Source: Caulobacteraceae bacterium (GTDB lineage: Bacteria; Pseudomonadota; Alphaproteobacteria; Caulobacterales; Caulobacteraceae). From it: a DNA stretch of 56,881 nt. Below, piece by piece: positions 10,592 to 19,114 of the stretch (position 1 is the first letter of the stretch; every line of letters begins with the position of its first letter). The notes under the pieces are model-generated. The model did no database searches. It had not been told where the DNA came from and saw nothing but the letters and a program-made list of their open reading frames with translations. The translations under genes and the position numbers were made by a program. The stretch lies in NCBI GenBank assembly GCA_947475465.1, contig CANJLK010000018.1:1-56881 (forward strand), read 5' to 3'.

Positions 10592-10663
10592 AACCACGGA
10601 AAACACGGAACGACACGGAATCGAAGACCCGCCTTCCGTGCTTTTTCCGTGTTTTCCGTGGTT
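10592..10663. repeat. 72-base palindromic repeat between fabB and fabI
   Basis: AACCACGGAAAACACGGAA (10592-10610) is matched exactly by its reverse complement at 10645-10663, and a shorter CACGGAA/TTCCGTG pair (10614-10620 and 10634-10640) lies inside. The RNA would fold into a long stem with an internal bulge. Motifs of the type CCACGGAAAACACGGAA occur as dispersed intergenic repeats in many bacteria. It could act as a transcript end or processing site for fabAB, but it lacks a clear U-run, so that role is inference. Confidence 0.75.
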
Positions 10664-10695
10664 AGTCTTCTCTTTGGCTTCGCGAGAAGACGGCC

Positions 10696-11907
10696 TCAGA
10701 CCCTTGCCATCACCAGGCAGCCGTTCGTTCCGCCGAAGCCGAACGAGTTGCTCATCGCCACGTCCACCGGCTTGTCGCTGCGCTGGCGCAGGATCGGCAT
10801 GTCCGCGAACGCCGGGTCGAGGTTGTCGATGTGCGCGCTTTCGGCGGCAAAGCCGTTGTTCATCATCATGAGGCAGTAGATCGCCTCCTGCGCGCCCGCC
10901 GCCCCCAGGCTGTGGCCGGTCAGCGACTTGGTGGATGAGATCAGTGGGGCCTGGTCGCCGAACACCGCGCGGACCGCCTCCATCTCCTTCACGTCCCCCA
11001 CGGGCGTCGAGGTGCCGTGCGGGTTGAGGTAGTCGATGGTCCGCCCGCCGATCGTCGACATGGCGAGCTTCATGCAGCGCGCCGCGCCCTCGCCGGAGGG
11101 GGCGACCATGTCGAAGCCGTCCGAATTGGCCGCGTAGCCGATGATCTCGCCATAGATCTTCGCGCCGCGGGCCTTGGCGTGCTCGTATTCCTCGAGCACC
11201 ACGATGCCGCCCCCGCCGGCGATGACAAAGCCGTCGCGGTCGCGGTCATAGGCCCGGCTGGCCACCGCGGGCGTCGCGTTGAAGTTGGAGCTCATGGCGC
11301 CCATGGCGTCGAACATGACGCTGAGCGTCCAGTCGATCTCTTCGACGCCGCCCGCGAAGACGACGTCCTGCTTGCCCATCAGAATCTGCTCGTAGCCCGA
11401 GCCGATGCAGTGGGCCGAGGTGGCGCAGGCCGACGAGATCGAGAAATTCAGGCCGCGGATCTTGAACCAGGTCGAGAGCGTCGCCGAGGGGCCGGAGCTC
11501 ATCGCCTTGGGCACCGCGAAGGGTCCAACCCGCTTGGGGCCCTTGGTGCGGGTGATCTCGGCGGCCTCGACGATGGCGCGGGTCGAGGCCCCGCCGGAGC
11601 CGACGATCAGGCCGGTCTTTTCATTGGAGACCTCATCGGCCTCCAGCCCGGAGTCGGCGATCGCCTGTTCCATGGCGATATGGCCAAAGCCGGTGCCCTG
11701 GGCGAGGAAGCGCGCCGCGCGCCGGTCGACCAGGGATTCCCAGTCGATCTGCGGCGGGGCGTGGACCTGGCTGCGGAAGCCAAGCTCCGCATATTCCGGC
11801 GCCGCGACGACGCCGGACTTGGCCTCGCGCAGCGCGGCCAGCACTTCGTTCGTATTGTTCCCGATGGATGAGACGATGCCCATCCCGGTGACGACGACGC
11901 GGCGCAT
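10696..11907 (-). CDS. fabB: 3-oxoacyl-[acyl-carrier-protein] synthase I
   Basis: Condensing enzyme (thiolase fold) that elongates acyl-ACP with malonyl-ACP and is needed for unsaturated fatty acids. 403 residues. Starts [16 protein letters not shown]. The catalytic cysteine is C161 in [10 protein letters not shown], and the two active-site histidines lie in [11 protein letters not shown] (about 295-305) and [14 protein letters not shown] (about 328-341). It follows fabA by 24 bases on the same strand, the usual fabAB pair, so both are probably co-transcribed. Confidence 0.97.
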   Translation of the reverse strand: MRRVVVTGMGIVSSIGNNTNEVLAALREAKSGVVAAPEYAELGFRSQVHAPPQIDWESLVDRRAARFLAQGTGFGHIAMEQAIADSGLEADEVSNEKTGLIVGSGGASTRAIVEAAEITRTKGPKRVGPFAVPKAMSSGPSATLSTWFKIRGLNFSISSACATSAHCIGSGYEQILMGKQDVVFAGGVEEIDWTLSVMFDAMGAMSSNFNATPAVASRAYDRDRDGFVIAGGGGIVVLEEYEHAKARGAKIYGEIIGYAANSDGFDMVAPSGEGAARCMKLAMSTIGGRTIDYLNPHGTSTPVGDVKEMEAVRAVFGDQAPLISSTKSLTGHSLGAAGAQEAIYCLMMMNNGFAAESAHIDNLDPAFADMPILRQRSDKPVDVAMSNSFGFGGTNGCLVMARV

Positions 11908-11931
11908 GCTTCCGTCCCGTGCTCCTGGCCC

Positions 11932-12447
11932 TTAAGGGCGCTGGTAGAGGCCGACCCGAAGGTCTGTCGCCCAGTAGATGGGGGTTCCATCGGCTTCCAA
12001 CACCCCATCGCCGATTCCCATGACAAGCCGGCGATTGATCACCCGCTTCATCTCGACCTTGTAGGTCACCTTCTTGATCTGGTTGGTCACTTCGCCGCCG
12101 AACTTGACTTCGCTGCAGCCCAATGCGCGGCCCCGGCCCTTGCCGCCGATCCAGCCCAGGTAGAAGCCGACCAACTGCCACAGCGCATCCAGCCCCAGGC
12201 TACCGGGCATCACCGGGTCGCCCAGGAAGTGGCAGTCGAAGAACCAGAGGTCGGGATTGATGTCGAACTCGGCTTCGATATAGCCCTTGCCGTGGGCGCC
12301 GCCGGTGTCGTTGATCTGGGTGATGCGGTCGAACAGCAGCATCGGCGGGGCCGGCAGCTGGGCATTGCCCGGCCCGTACATCTCGCCCCGCGCACAGGAC
12401 ATGAGCTCTTCGAAGCTGTAGCGGTCCTGGGCCTTGGCGTCCGTCAT
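11932..12447 (-). CDS. fabA: 3-hydroxydecanoyl-[ACP] dehydratase/isomerase
   Basis: Hot-dog-fold enzyme that dehydrates 3-hydroxydecanoyl-ACP and isomerises the trans-2 to the cis-3 double bond, the branch point to unsaturated fatty acids. 171 residues, exactly the usual size. The active-site histidine is H73 in [22 protein letters not shown] and the partner aspartate is D87 in the same stretch. First gene of the fabAB pair. The 54 bases between it and the SH3 gene upstream probably carry its promoter, but I could not identify a specific site. Confidence 0.97.
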   Translation of the reverse strand: MTDAKAQDRYSFEELMSCARGEMYGPGNAQLPAPPMLLFDRITQINDTGGAHGKGYIEAEFDINPDLWFFDCHFLGDPVMPGSLGLDALWQLVGFYLGWIGGKGRGRALGCSEVKFGGEVTNQIKKVTYKVEMKRVINRRLVMGIGDGVLEADGTPIYWATDLRVGLYQRP

Positions 12448-12501
12448 CGTCTAATCCAACCAGATAGGGCGACAGGCCCTACCATGAGCCGCGCCGTCGC
12501 C

Positions 12502-13029
12502 TCAATGGCACTGCTGCGCGTCAGCCGTGCCCCACAGTTCGCCGGCCCGGACCCAACCGGAGGCGCCGTCAGCCTTCACCCGGCACCAGCCCTTGTCGCA
12601 TCGGTCCAACGTGGCCAGCGCCCGGGGGTTCAAATAGGCCGCCGCCTTCCAGCCGTCCTTGGGCTTTTTGAGCAGCGCCACGGGTCCTTCGCGGGTGTTC
12701 ATGGTGCTGCGCCGGCCGTCCACCGTGCGCTTGTGCACCCACGCCATCGCCCCGGTGGGATCGCAGACCCGGCGCCACTCGCTGGTCTCGGCCACGATCT
12801 GCAGCGGCAGGCCGCGCACCTTGTAGACGAACTGCAGCTTGTAGTCGTCGCCGGGCCCCGCGCGGGCGTTGACCTTGTCGAACTTGGTCGAGACATAGCG
12901 CGGCACGGCCATGCCGGACGGCGTCACCCGGTCGGGCGCCGAGGCCGGCGCGGCGGCGGCCTGGACGGCGGCGGCCACGCCAAAAGCGAGCGCTGCGCTT
13001 TTCAGCAACCCGTACGCGCCGCTCATCAT
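12502..13029 (-). CDS. Secreted SH3-like domain protein
   Basis: 175 residues with an N-terminal signal peptide (GLLKSAALAFGVAAAVQAAAAP), so probably periplasmic. The mature part holds two SH3-like repeats: NARAGPGDDYKLQFVYKV with WRRVCDPTGAMAWVHKR, and a second half ending WCRVKADGASGWVRAGELWG. This is the bacterial SH3 family (DUF1058/SH3_4), usually linked to cell-wall binding. Two adjacent ATG codons (13029, 13026) follow GAGGCGA; the first was taken. The much longer open frame to the right is the shadow of the neighbouring dehydrogenase. It diverges from that gene across 117 bases. Its ligand is not known. Confidence 0.88.
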   Translation of the reverse strand: MMSGAYGLLKSAALAFGVAAAVQAAAAPASAPDRVTPSGMAVPRYVSTKFDKVNARAGPGDDYKLQFVYKVRGLPLQIVAETSEWRRVCDPTGAMAWVHKRTVDGRRSTMNTREGPVALLKKPKDGWKAAAYLNPRALATLDRCDKGWCRVKADGASGWVRAGELWGTADAQQCH

Positions 13030-13146
13030 TCGCCTCGCCTCGCCTTGGCCGCCCCGGGAGCCTTTGCTACAGCTTGCAACGATCACGAAGCGCCGAACGC
13101 AAAAGGCGCGAGGAAACATCCCCGTACGCCACTTCTCAGGTCCTGC

Positions 13147-14133
13147 ATGGCCCTTCGCAAGCCGAAAGTCATCGTCACGCGCAAACTGCCCGATCCGGTG
13201 GAAACCCGGATGCGCGAGCTGTTCGACACCGAACTCAACCATTCCGACACGCCGATGACCAAGGCGCAGCTGGCCGACGCGGTGGCCCGCGCCGAGGTGC
13301 TCGCGCCCACCATCACCGACAAGATCGACGCCAAGCTCCTGGCCAAGGCCGGGCCGCAGCTGAAGCTGATCGCCAATTTCGGGGCCGGCATCGACCATAT
13401 CGACGTGGCCGCCGCCAACGAGCGCGGCATCGCGGTGACCAATACGCCGGGTGTGCTCACCGAGGACACCGCCGACCTGACGCTTGCCCTGATCCTGGCG
13501 GTCATGCGCCGGGTGGTGGAGGGCGCGAACCTCACCAAGGAGGGCGCCTTCACCGGCTGGACCCCCACCTGGATGATGGGGACCCGGCTCACCGGCAAGC
13601 GGCTGGGCATCATCGGCATGGGCCGCATCGGCCAGGCGGTCGCCCGCCGCGCCAAGGTCTTCGGCCTGCAGATCCACTACCACAACCGCAAGCCCGTCAG
13701 CTCGCGGATCGCCGAGGAGGTCGAGGCCACCTACTGGGACAGCCTCGACCAGATGATGGCGCGGATGGACATCATCTCGGTCCACTCGCCGCACACGCCC
13801 GCCACCTACCATCTGCTGTCGGCCCGCCGGCTGAAGCTGATGCAGCCCCACGCCATCCTGATCAACACCGCCCGCGGCGAGATCATCGACGAAGCGGCGC
13901 TGGCCGACCTCCTGGCGGCCGGGGCGATCGGCGGCGCCGGCCTCGACGTCTTCGAATTCGAGCCCCGGATCAACCCGAAACTCCTGACGCTGCCCAACGC
14001 CGTCCTCCTGCCGCATATGGGCTCGGGCACCATCGAGGGCCGCATCGCCATGGGCGAGAAGGTGATCGTCAACATCCGCACCTGGATGGACGGCCACAAG
14101 CCCCCGGACCGCGTGATCCCCTCGATGCTCTAG
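13147..14133 (+). CDS. D-2-hydroxyacid dehydrogenase (glyoxylate/hydroxypyruvate reductase-like)
   Basis: NAD(P)-dependent cytosolic oxidoreductase of 328 residues. The start is ATG at 13147 (MALRKPKVIVTRKLP); the upstream open frame has no relevant similarity. The nucleotide-binding motif is GKRLGIIGMGRIGQAVARRA (about 153-172), and the signatures HSPHTPATYHLL and INTARGEIIDEAAL follow, with the catalytic histidine in LLPHMGSGTIEG (about 300). Members reduce glyoxylate or hydroxypyruvate, and this subgroup is often called D-glycerate dehydrogenase. The exact substrate cannot be fixed from the sequence. Confidence 0.9.
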   Translation: MALRKPKVIVTRKLPDPVETRMRELFDTELNHSDTPMTKAQLADAVARAEVLAPTITDKIDAKLLAKAGPQLKLIANFGAGIDHIDVAAANERGIAVTNTPGVLTEDTADLTLALILAVMRRVVEGANLTKEGAFTGWTPTWMMGTRLTGKRLGIIGMGRIGQAVARRAKVFGLQIHYHNRKPVSSRIAEEVEATYWDSLDQMMARMDIISVHSPHTPATYHLLSARRLKLMQPHAILINTARGEIIDEAALADLLAAGAIGGAGLDVFEFEPRINPKLLTLPNAVLLPHMGSGTIEGRIAMGEKVIVNIRTWMDGHKPPDRVIPSML

Positions 14134-14141
14134 GGCGTCAA

Positions 14142-14333
14142 CTAGGCGCTCTTGCGCACGTTCCGGGCGAGCGTCTTGAACCGGGCGCCGCCCTCCTGCA
14201 GCACCGTGATCGTGACGTGACCGGTCCGGCTCAGCTTGCGGTCCTGGACAAGGCCGGATTTGCCAGCGTGGACGCCCGCGATGACGCTACAGCGGTCGCC
14301 ATTCGCGACCTCGACCGGACTCTCGCCGCTCAC
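14142..14333 (-). CDS. Small KOW-motif protein
   Basis: A 63-residue protein that is almost entirely one KOW module: VANGDRCSVIAGVHAGKSGL, with the conserved G-x-x-x-G-K-x-G pattern, followed by beta strands HVTITVLQEGG and a basic tail. KOW modules occur in NusG, ribosomal L24 and L26 and bind RNA or RNA polymerase partners. The GTG start at 14333 overlaps the stop of the MoeB-like gene (GTGA), so translation should depend on that gene. It ends close to the stop of the convergent dehydrogenase. No function is established for this type of stand-alone KOW protein. Confidence 0.75.
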   Translation of the reverse strand: MSGESPVEVANGDRCSVIAGVHAGKSGLVQDRKLSRTGHVTITVLQEGGARFKTLARNVRKSA

Positions 14334-15076
14334 GCCCCACCCCCCGCACAGACCGGACAGTCCGGATCGGCCCCCACCTTCACCGTCCGGGTCTGGGCCG
14401 ACAGGGCGTCGTAGATCAGCAGGCGCCCGGTCAGGGCCTCGCCGGCGCCGACGATCAGCTTCACCGCCTCCACCGCCATCATCGCGCCGATCACCCCGGC
14501 CAGCGCCCCCACCACGCCTACGGCCACGCAGGTCTCGGCGTCGGGCGGCGTCTCCGGCACCAGGCAGCGATAACAGGGCTGACGGCCGAACACCCCCACC
14601 TGGCCGGTCCAGCGGCCGATCGCACCGGACACCAGGGGCTTGCCATGCCGCACGCAGGCCTCGTTGACCGCGAACCGCACCGCGAAGTCGTCGGTGCCGT
14701 CGAGCACCAGGTCGACGCCCGCCACCAGCTCGTCGGCGTTGGCCGCCGTGAAGGCGCCCTCGTAGCCGGCCACGAAGATCTGCGGATTGAGCGCCGACAG
14801 CCGTTCGGCGGCCGCCTCCGCCTTGGGCCGGCCGATATCGGCCTCGGCATAGAGGATTTGGCGCTGCAGGTTGGAGCGGTCGACCGTGTCCGGATCCGCC
14901 AGGATCAGGGCGCCCACGCCCGCCGCCGCCAGGTAGAGCGCGGCGGGCGAGCCCAGGCCGCCGGCGCCCACGATCAGCACTCTGGCCGACTTCAGCTTCT
15001 GCTGGCCGGGGCCGCCCACCTCGCGCAGCACGAGGTGGCGGGCGTAGCGCTCGATTTCGTCGTCGTCGAAGACCAT
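14330..15076 (-). CDS. moeB: MoeB/ThiF/HesA-family adenylyltransferase (E1-like)
   Basis: 248-residue ATP-dependent enzyme that adenylates the C-terminus of a small sulfur-carrier protein (MoaD or ThiS type). The glycine-rich ATP site ARVLIVGAGGLGSPAALYL is at about 30-48, LADPDTVDRSNLQRQ at about 57-71, and two zinc CxxC pairs are visible: CYRC near 164 and CPVC near the C-terminus. It has no C-terminal rhodanese domain. No moaD or thiS is nearby, so its carrier partner is unknown; a general HesA/MoeB label is safer than a specific molybdopterin role. It is followed, with overlap, by the KOW gene. Confidence 0.88.
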   Translation of the reverse strand: MVFDDDEIERYARHLVLREVGGPGQQKLKSARVLIVGAGGLGSPAALYLAAAGVGALILADPDTVDRSNLQRQILYAEADIGRPKAEAAAERLSALNPQIFVAGYEGAFTAANADELVAGVDLVLDGTDDFAVRFAVNEACVRHGKPLVSGAIGRWTGQVGVFGRQPCYRCLVPETPPDAETCVAVGVVGALAGVIGAMMAVEAVKLIVGAGEALTGRLLIYDALSAQTRTVKVGADPDCPVCAGGGA

Positions 15077-15122
15077 CGCCAGGGAACCTAGGCCGTCTCG
15101 CGATCGGGGGCGCGGGCGATTT

Positions 15123-15596
15123 TCATCCGCGCTCCAGGCGGGCCGCCCAGATCGCCGCCTGCAGGGCCTTGGCGAATTCGCCGCGCTCGCGCGGGCTGAG
15201 CGCCTGGGCCACCGGCACGCCGCGGCCCGACAGCTGCAAGCGCAGGCCCACCGTGCGTTCGTCCTCGGTCTGGACCGCCACGCGGGTGAAGGCGGTGGGG
15301 GATTCCCAGACCACCTTCCTCCAATTGGGCGCCTCGTGGGTCACCCGGATCTCGCGTGCGGTGACGAAAACCCGCTCGGTCCGCCTGGCGGCGCGGAAGC
15401 TGGCCAGAAAAGCCACAACCACGGCCAGGACGTCCACCGCCAGGAAGATCGGCACCAGGGTCGCGCCCATGGCCAGGAACACCGCCGCCGAACAGACATT
15501 GGCCAGCGTGACCACCGCGATCAGCACGATGAACCCGCGCTGCGACAGCGACCGGTTCGGCGCGATCACCGCGTCCATATAGACCTGACTGATCAT
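15123..15596 (-). CDS. DUF2244 membrane protein
   Basis: 157 residues. It has two adjacent hydrophobic helices near the N-terminus (about 20-41 and 46-66: GFIVLIAVVTLANVCSAAVF and a following valine/alanine-rich stretch), then a cytoplasmic domain with the segment APNWRKVVWESP and conserved arginines. This matches the DUF2244 family, found widely in alphaproteobacteria and often beside nth, as here. Function unknown. It diverges from nth across about 246 bases of repeat-rich DNA and precedes the MoeB-like gene on the same strand by 46 bases. Confidence 0.85.
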   Translation of the reverse strand: MISQVYMDAVIAPNRSLSQRGFIVLIAVVTLANVCSAAVFLAMGATLVPIFLAVDVLAVVVAFLASFRAARRTERVFVTAREIRVTHEAPNWRKVVWESPTAFTRVAVQTEDERTVGLRLQLSGRGVPVAQALSPRERGEFAKALQAAIWAARLERG

Positions 15597-15650
15597 CCGG
15601 GCAGGAAGATAGGCCGCTCCACTTCAGTGTCATCCCGGTTTTCGCGCCTA

Positions 15651-15782
15651 GATCCTCCCCCTCAGGGGGAGGTGGACCTTGGAGCGCAGCAACAAGGGAC
15701 GGAGGGGGAGTTTGGACGCCCCGACGAATCCCCCTCCGTCACGTCTCGCAAGCTCGCCGCGACACCTCCCCCAGGGGGGGCG
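15651..15782. repeat. Dispersed intergenic inverted repeat (copy 1)
   Basis: The gap between DUF2244 and nth carries alternating C- and G-rich palindromes (CTCCCCCTCAGGGGGAG and further arms). The segment 15730-15772 matches, in reverse complement and nearly base for base, the segment 52273-52316 before ftsK's end, sharing the core CGGCGAGCT...TGCGAGACGTGACGGAGGGG. This indicates a dispersed repeat family, with no coding sequence inside it. Confidence 0.8.
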
Positions 15783-15842
15783 GATGCGGGCGCTGCCATG
15801 ACGAGCTTGTGGGTTGGAGCGCGCCCGGCCATCCTCCGGCCC

Positions 15843-16538
15843 ATGGCCAAGCCCCCGAAACCCAAGACAGCCGCACCGAAAAAGAAGCGCCTCGCGCCCG
15901 CCGAACAGGCGCGGATCGCCGAGATTTTCGCGCGGTTCGAGGCCGACGAATCCGACCCCCGCACCGAACTGGTCTACGACAGCCCCTACACCCTGGTGGT
16001 CTCGGTGGCGCTCTCGGCCCAGGCGACCGACGTCTCGGTGAACAAGGCCACAGCGAAACTCTTCCAGGTGGCCGACACGCCGCAGCAGATGCTGGCGCTC
16101 GGCGAGGCGGGCCTCAAGCCCTTCATATCCTCCATCGGCCTCTACAACACCAAGGCCAAGAACGTCATCGCCATGGCCCGCATCCTCGTGGACCAGTACG
16201 GCGGCGAGGTGCCGCTCGACCGCGACGCCCTCCAGGCCCTCCCCGGCGTCGGCCGCAAGACCGCCTCGGTGGTGCTCAACGAACTGCGGATCGAGCCGGC
16301 CATCGCCGTCGACACCCACGTCTTCCGCGTCTCCCACCGCCTGGGACTGTCCACCGCCAAGACCCCCGACAAGGTGGAGGCCGAACTGATGGCCATCATC
16401 CCACCACCGCTCCAGACCCGCGCCCACCACTGGCTCATCCTGCACGGCCGCTATGTCTGCCTGGCCCGCCGCCCCAAGTGCGAGGACTGCCCGGTCGCGG
16501 ACCTGTGCCCCTCTCGGCATCTGTTCGTGGGGCGGTGA
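15843..16538 (+). CDS. nth: Endonuclease III
   Basis: Bifunctional DNA glycosylase/AP lyase for oxidised pyrimidines (base excision repair). ATG at 15843 gives 231 residues; an in-frame ATG at 15798 would only add poorly conserved residues encoded by repeat DNA. The helix-hairpin-helix is ALPGVGRKTASVVL with the Schiff-base lysine K139; the catalytic aspartate is D157 in VDTHVFR. The four cysteines of the [4Fe-4S] cluster (C206, C213, C216, C222) follow the C-x6-C-x2-C-x5-C spacing. The basic N-terminal tail (PKPKTAAPKKKRLAP) is longer than in E. coli, as in many alphaproteobacteria. Confidence 0.96.
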   Translation: MAKPPKPKTAAPKKKRLAPAEQARIAEIFARFEADESDPRTELVYDSPYTLVVSVALSAQATDVSVNKATAKLFQVADTPQQMLALGEAGLKPFISSIGLYNTKAKNVIAMARILVDQYGGEVPLDRDALQALPGVGRKTASVVLNELRIEPAIAVDTHVFRVSHRLGLSTAKTPDKVEAELMAIIPPPLQTRAHHWLILHGRYVCLARRPKCEDCPVADLCPSRHLFVGR

Positions 16539-16622
16539 CCGCGATGGGTCGGAAGGCGGACCTCACCATCACCGTCCTCTGGACGCCACCGGCCCTTAAA
16601 TCTCCCGCCCCTCCTATAAATC

Positions 16623-16759
16623 CTCGTCATCCTCGGGCTTGTCCCGGGGATCCATGCTTCCGCCGCCGCAAATCCCAGTGACTGGCCGCGCGGCGCGGCC
16701 TGCGCCCTCGGCCGTGCCGCCGAGGGATGGATCCCCGGGACAAGCCCGAGGATGACGAG
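16623..16759. repeat. Perfect 33-base inverted repeat in the nth-kinase gap
   Basis: The arm at 16623-16655 (CTCGTCATCCTCGGGCTTGT and on to GGATCCAT) is the exact reverse complement of 16727-16759, with a 71-base GC-rich loop. Palindromes of the type CGTCATCCTCGGGCTTGTCC are common dispersed elements in alphaproteobacterial genomes. The rest of the 345-base gap (16539-16883) contains no gene that I can support; a promoter for the PfkB kinase is expected near 16800-16880. Confidence 0.9.
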
Positions 16760-16883
16760 CTCAATGTTCCGCTGAATCCTTGATGGCGCCCTCCCCCTCT
16801 CCGCTGCGCCGGGGCAGAGCAAGTTTGCCGCCGCCCCTGATTTTCTATAAGGCGACGCTCTCCCGCCGCCTGAAAGCCCTGCA

Positions 16884-17873
16884 ATGCCAGACCTCTACGA
16901 CGTCGCCGCCATCGGCAACGCCATCGTCGACGTGATCGCGCCGGCGACAGACGACTTCCTGGCCGCCAACAAGCTCGACAAGGGCGCCATGATGCTGGTC
17001 GATCAGGCCCAGTCGGCGGCGCTCTACGCCAAGATGGCGCAGGGGGTGGAAACCTCCGGCGGTTCGGCGGCCAACACCGTGGCCGGCCTGGCCAGCTTTG
17101 GCGGGCGCGGCGCCTTCATGGGCAAGGTCGCCGACGACTTCCTGGGCGAGGTCTTCCGCCACGACATGGCCGCCATCGGCGCGCGCTTCGAAAACGCCGC
17201 CCTGATCGGCGGGCCCGCCACCGCCATCTCGATGATCAACGTCACCCCCGACGCCCAGCGGACCATGTGCACCTACCTGGGCGCCTCGGTGGAGTTCACC
17301 GACTCCGACGTCGACGCCGCCGTCGTCGAGGCGGCCAAGATCGTCTACCTCGAAGGCTACCTGTTCGACGCCGAGGCCGCACGCCGCGCCTTCGCCAAGG
17401 CCGCCGCCCTGGCCCACGGCGCAGGCCGGATGATCGCGCTGACCCTCTCCGACGGTTTCGTGGTGGAGCGCCACCGCGGAGCCCTGATGGGCTTCATCGA
17501 AGGCCAGGTGGACCTGCTGTTCGCCAACGAGACCGAGATCTGCGCGCTGTTTCAGACCGAAGACTTCGACGCCGCCGTCTCGGCGCTCCGCCCGCACGTC
17601 AAGCTGGCGGCGATCACCCGCAGCGCCGCCGGTTCGGTCATTCTTTCGCAAGGCGAACGCCTTACGGTTAAGGCTGAACAGGTGGAGAAAGTCGTGGATA
17701 CGACCGGCGCCGGCGACCAATACGCAGCCGGTTTCATGTACGGCCTGTCGCGCGGCCGGCCGCTTCAGCAGTGTGGCCAGCTGGCGTCGCTGGCCGCCGC
17801 CGAGGTGATCTCGCACTACGGTCCGCGCCCGCAGGTCTCGCTGCAGGACCTGGCGGCGGCGAAGGGATACTGA
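16884..17873 (+). CDS. PfkB-family sugar/nucleoside kinase (adenosine kinase-like)
   Basis: 329 residues of ribokinase fold. The N-terminal DVAAIGNAIVDVIAP strand, the substrate-side GGSAANTVAGLASFGGRGAF (about 59-78) and the C-terminal active-site motif VDTTGAGDQYAAGF (about 271-284, catalytic Asp in GAGD) are all present. Among PfkB members the length and GGSAANT segment resemble alphaproteobacterial proteins labelled adenosine kinase, but the substrate is not certain. It ends three bases before the hisB start, so it is probably co-transcribed with the histidine genes. A purine salvage link to histidine synthesis, which releases AICAR, would make sense but is inference. Confidence 0.85.
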   Translation: MPDLYDVAAIGNAIVDVIAPATDDFLAANKLDKGAMMLVDQAQSAALYAKMAQGVETSGGSAANTVAGLASFGGRGAFMGKVADDFLGEVFRHDMAAIGARFENAALIGGPATAISMINVTPDAQRTMCTYLGASVEFTDSDVDAAVVEAAKIVYLEGYLFDAEAARRAFAKAAALAHGAGRMIALTLSDGFVVERHRGALMGFIEGQVDLLFANETEICALFQTEDFDAAVSALRPHVKLAAITRSAAGSVILSQGERLTVKAEQVEKVVDTTGAGDQYAAGFMYGLSRGRPLQQCGQLASLAAAEVISHYGPRPQVSLQDLAAAKGY

Positions 17874-17876
17874 CCG

Positions 17877-18467
17877 ATGGCTCGTACAGCGGAGGTTGTC
17901 CGCAACACCAAGGAAACCCAGATCCGCGTCTTGCTCGACGTGGACGGCGCCGGCGCGTCGAAAGTTTCCACCGGGATCGGCTTTTACGACCACATGCTGG
18001 ACAGCTTCATCCGGTTCAGCGGATGCGATGTGACGGTCGAGACCAAGGGCGACCTGCACATTGACATGCACCACACGGTCGAGGACACCGCGATCGTGCT
18101 TGGCCAGGCCTTCAAGCAGGCGCTGGACGGCTTCAAAGGCATCCGTCGCTTCGGCCACGCCTATGTGCCCATGGACGAGACCATGACGCGCTGCGCCATC
18201 GACCTCTGCAACCGGCCCTACCTGATCCACAATGTGGCCTACAAGACGCCCAAGGTCGGCGACATGGACACCGAGCTCTTCAAGGAGTTCCACCACGCCT
18301 TCGCCATGAATAGTGGGGCGTGCATGCACCTGGAAACGCTCTACGGCGTGAACTCGCACCACATCGCCGAGAGCGGCTTCAAGTCGCTGGGCCTCGCGCT
18401 GCGCCACGCGATGGAGCTGGACCCAAAGACGGGCGGCCACGCACCCTCCACCAAGGGCGTTCTGTAG
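17877..18467 (+). CDS. hisB: Imidazoleglycerol-phosphate dehydratase
   Basis: Dehydrates imidazole-glycerol phosphate to imidazole-acetol phosphate in histidine synthesis. 196 residues, the monofunctional form without the phosphatase domain of enterics. The manganese-binding histidine motifs are seen twice: FYDHMLDSF and HIDMHHTVEDTAI in the first half, and FHHAFAMNSG followed by NSHHIAESGFKSL in the second. First his gene of the hisB-H-A-F-E run, three bases after the kinase stop. Confidence 0.97.
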   Translation: MARTAEVVRNTKETQIRVLLDVDGAGASKVSTGIGFYDHMLDSFIRFSGCDVTVETKGDLHIDMHHTVEDTAIVLGQAFKQALDGFKGIRRFGHAYVPMDETMTRCAIDLCNRPYLIHNVAYKTPKVGDMDTELFKEFHHAFAMNSGACMHLETLYGVNSHHIAESGFKSLGLALRHAMELDPKTGGHAPSTKGVL

Positions 18468-18478
18468 GAAACCATCCC

Positions 18479-19114
18479 ATGCAGAAGGTCGCCCTGATCA
18501 ACTACGGGTCGGGCAATCTCCGCTCGGCCGAAAAGGCTCTCGTCCGCGCCGCGGACGGGAAGAGCGAAATCGTGGTCACCGACGATCCGGACGTTATCGC
18601 CAGCGCCGACCGCGTGGTGCTGCCCGGCGTCGGCGCCTTCGCCGCTTGCATGGCGGCCTTCGAGGCGCGTCCCGGCATCGACGCGGCCATGACCGAGGCC
18701 GTCCATGTGAAGGGCGCGCCCTTCCTGGGCATCTGCGTCGGCATGCAGCTCCTGGCGACCCGCGGCCTGGAGTTCGGCGAAACCGCCGGCCTCGGCTGGA
18801 TCGAGGGGGACGTGAAGCGGCTGGAAACCACCGATCCGGCCATCAAGATCCCGCACATGGGCTGGAACAGCCTGACCCGGGTCGTCGACCATCCGGTGTT
18901 CGCAGGGGTGAACGCCGGCCAGCCGGTCTATTTCACCCACTCCTTCGCGTTTTTCCCGAAAGACGTAAGCGACGTTGCGGCCTATGTGGACCACGGCGGC
19001 GCTTTTCCCGCCGCCGTCGCGCGTGGCAACGTCGCCGGCGTTCAGTTCCACCCAGAGAAATCGCAAGCCGCCGGCCTCGATCTTCTCGCCCGCTTCCTGG
19101 AGTGGCGACCTTGA
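18479..19114 (+). CDS. hisH: Imidazole glycerol phosphate synthase, glutaminase subunit
   Basis: Class I glutamine amidotransferase that feeds ammonia to HisF. ATG at 18479, 211 residues. Starts MQKVALINYGSGNLRSAEKAL, the family N-terminus. The nucleophilic cysteine is in FLGICVGMQLL (about residue 84) and the catalytic His-Glu pair is in GVQFHPEKSQ near the C-terminus. The stop codon overlaps the TTG start of hisA (TTGA). Confidence 0.97.
   Translation: MQKVALINYGSGNLRSAEKALVRAADGKSEIVVTDDPDVIASADRVVLPGVGAFAACMAAFEARPGIDAAMTEAVHVKGAPFLGICVGMQLLATRGLEFGETAGLGWIEGDVKRLETTDPAIKIPHMGWNSLTRVVDHPVFAGVNAGQPVYFTHSFAFFPKDVSDVAAYVDHGGAFPAAVARGNVAGVQFHPEKSQAAGLDLLARFLEWRP

Noticed and set aside
13030..14097. 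Extension of the SH3 protein frame to the right
   Set aside because: It is antisense to the 2-hydroxyacid dehydrogenase; the signal peptide at 13029 marks the true start.
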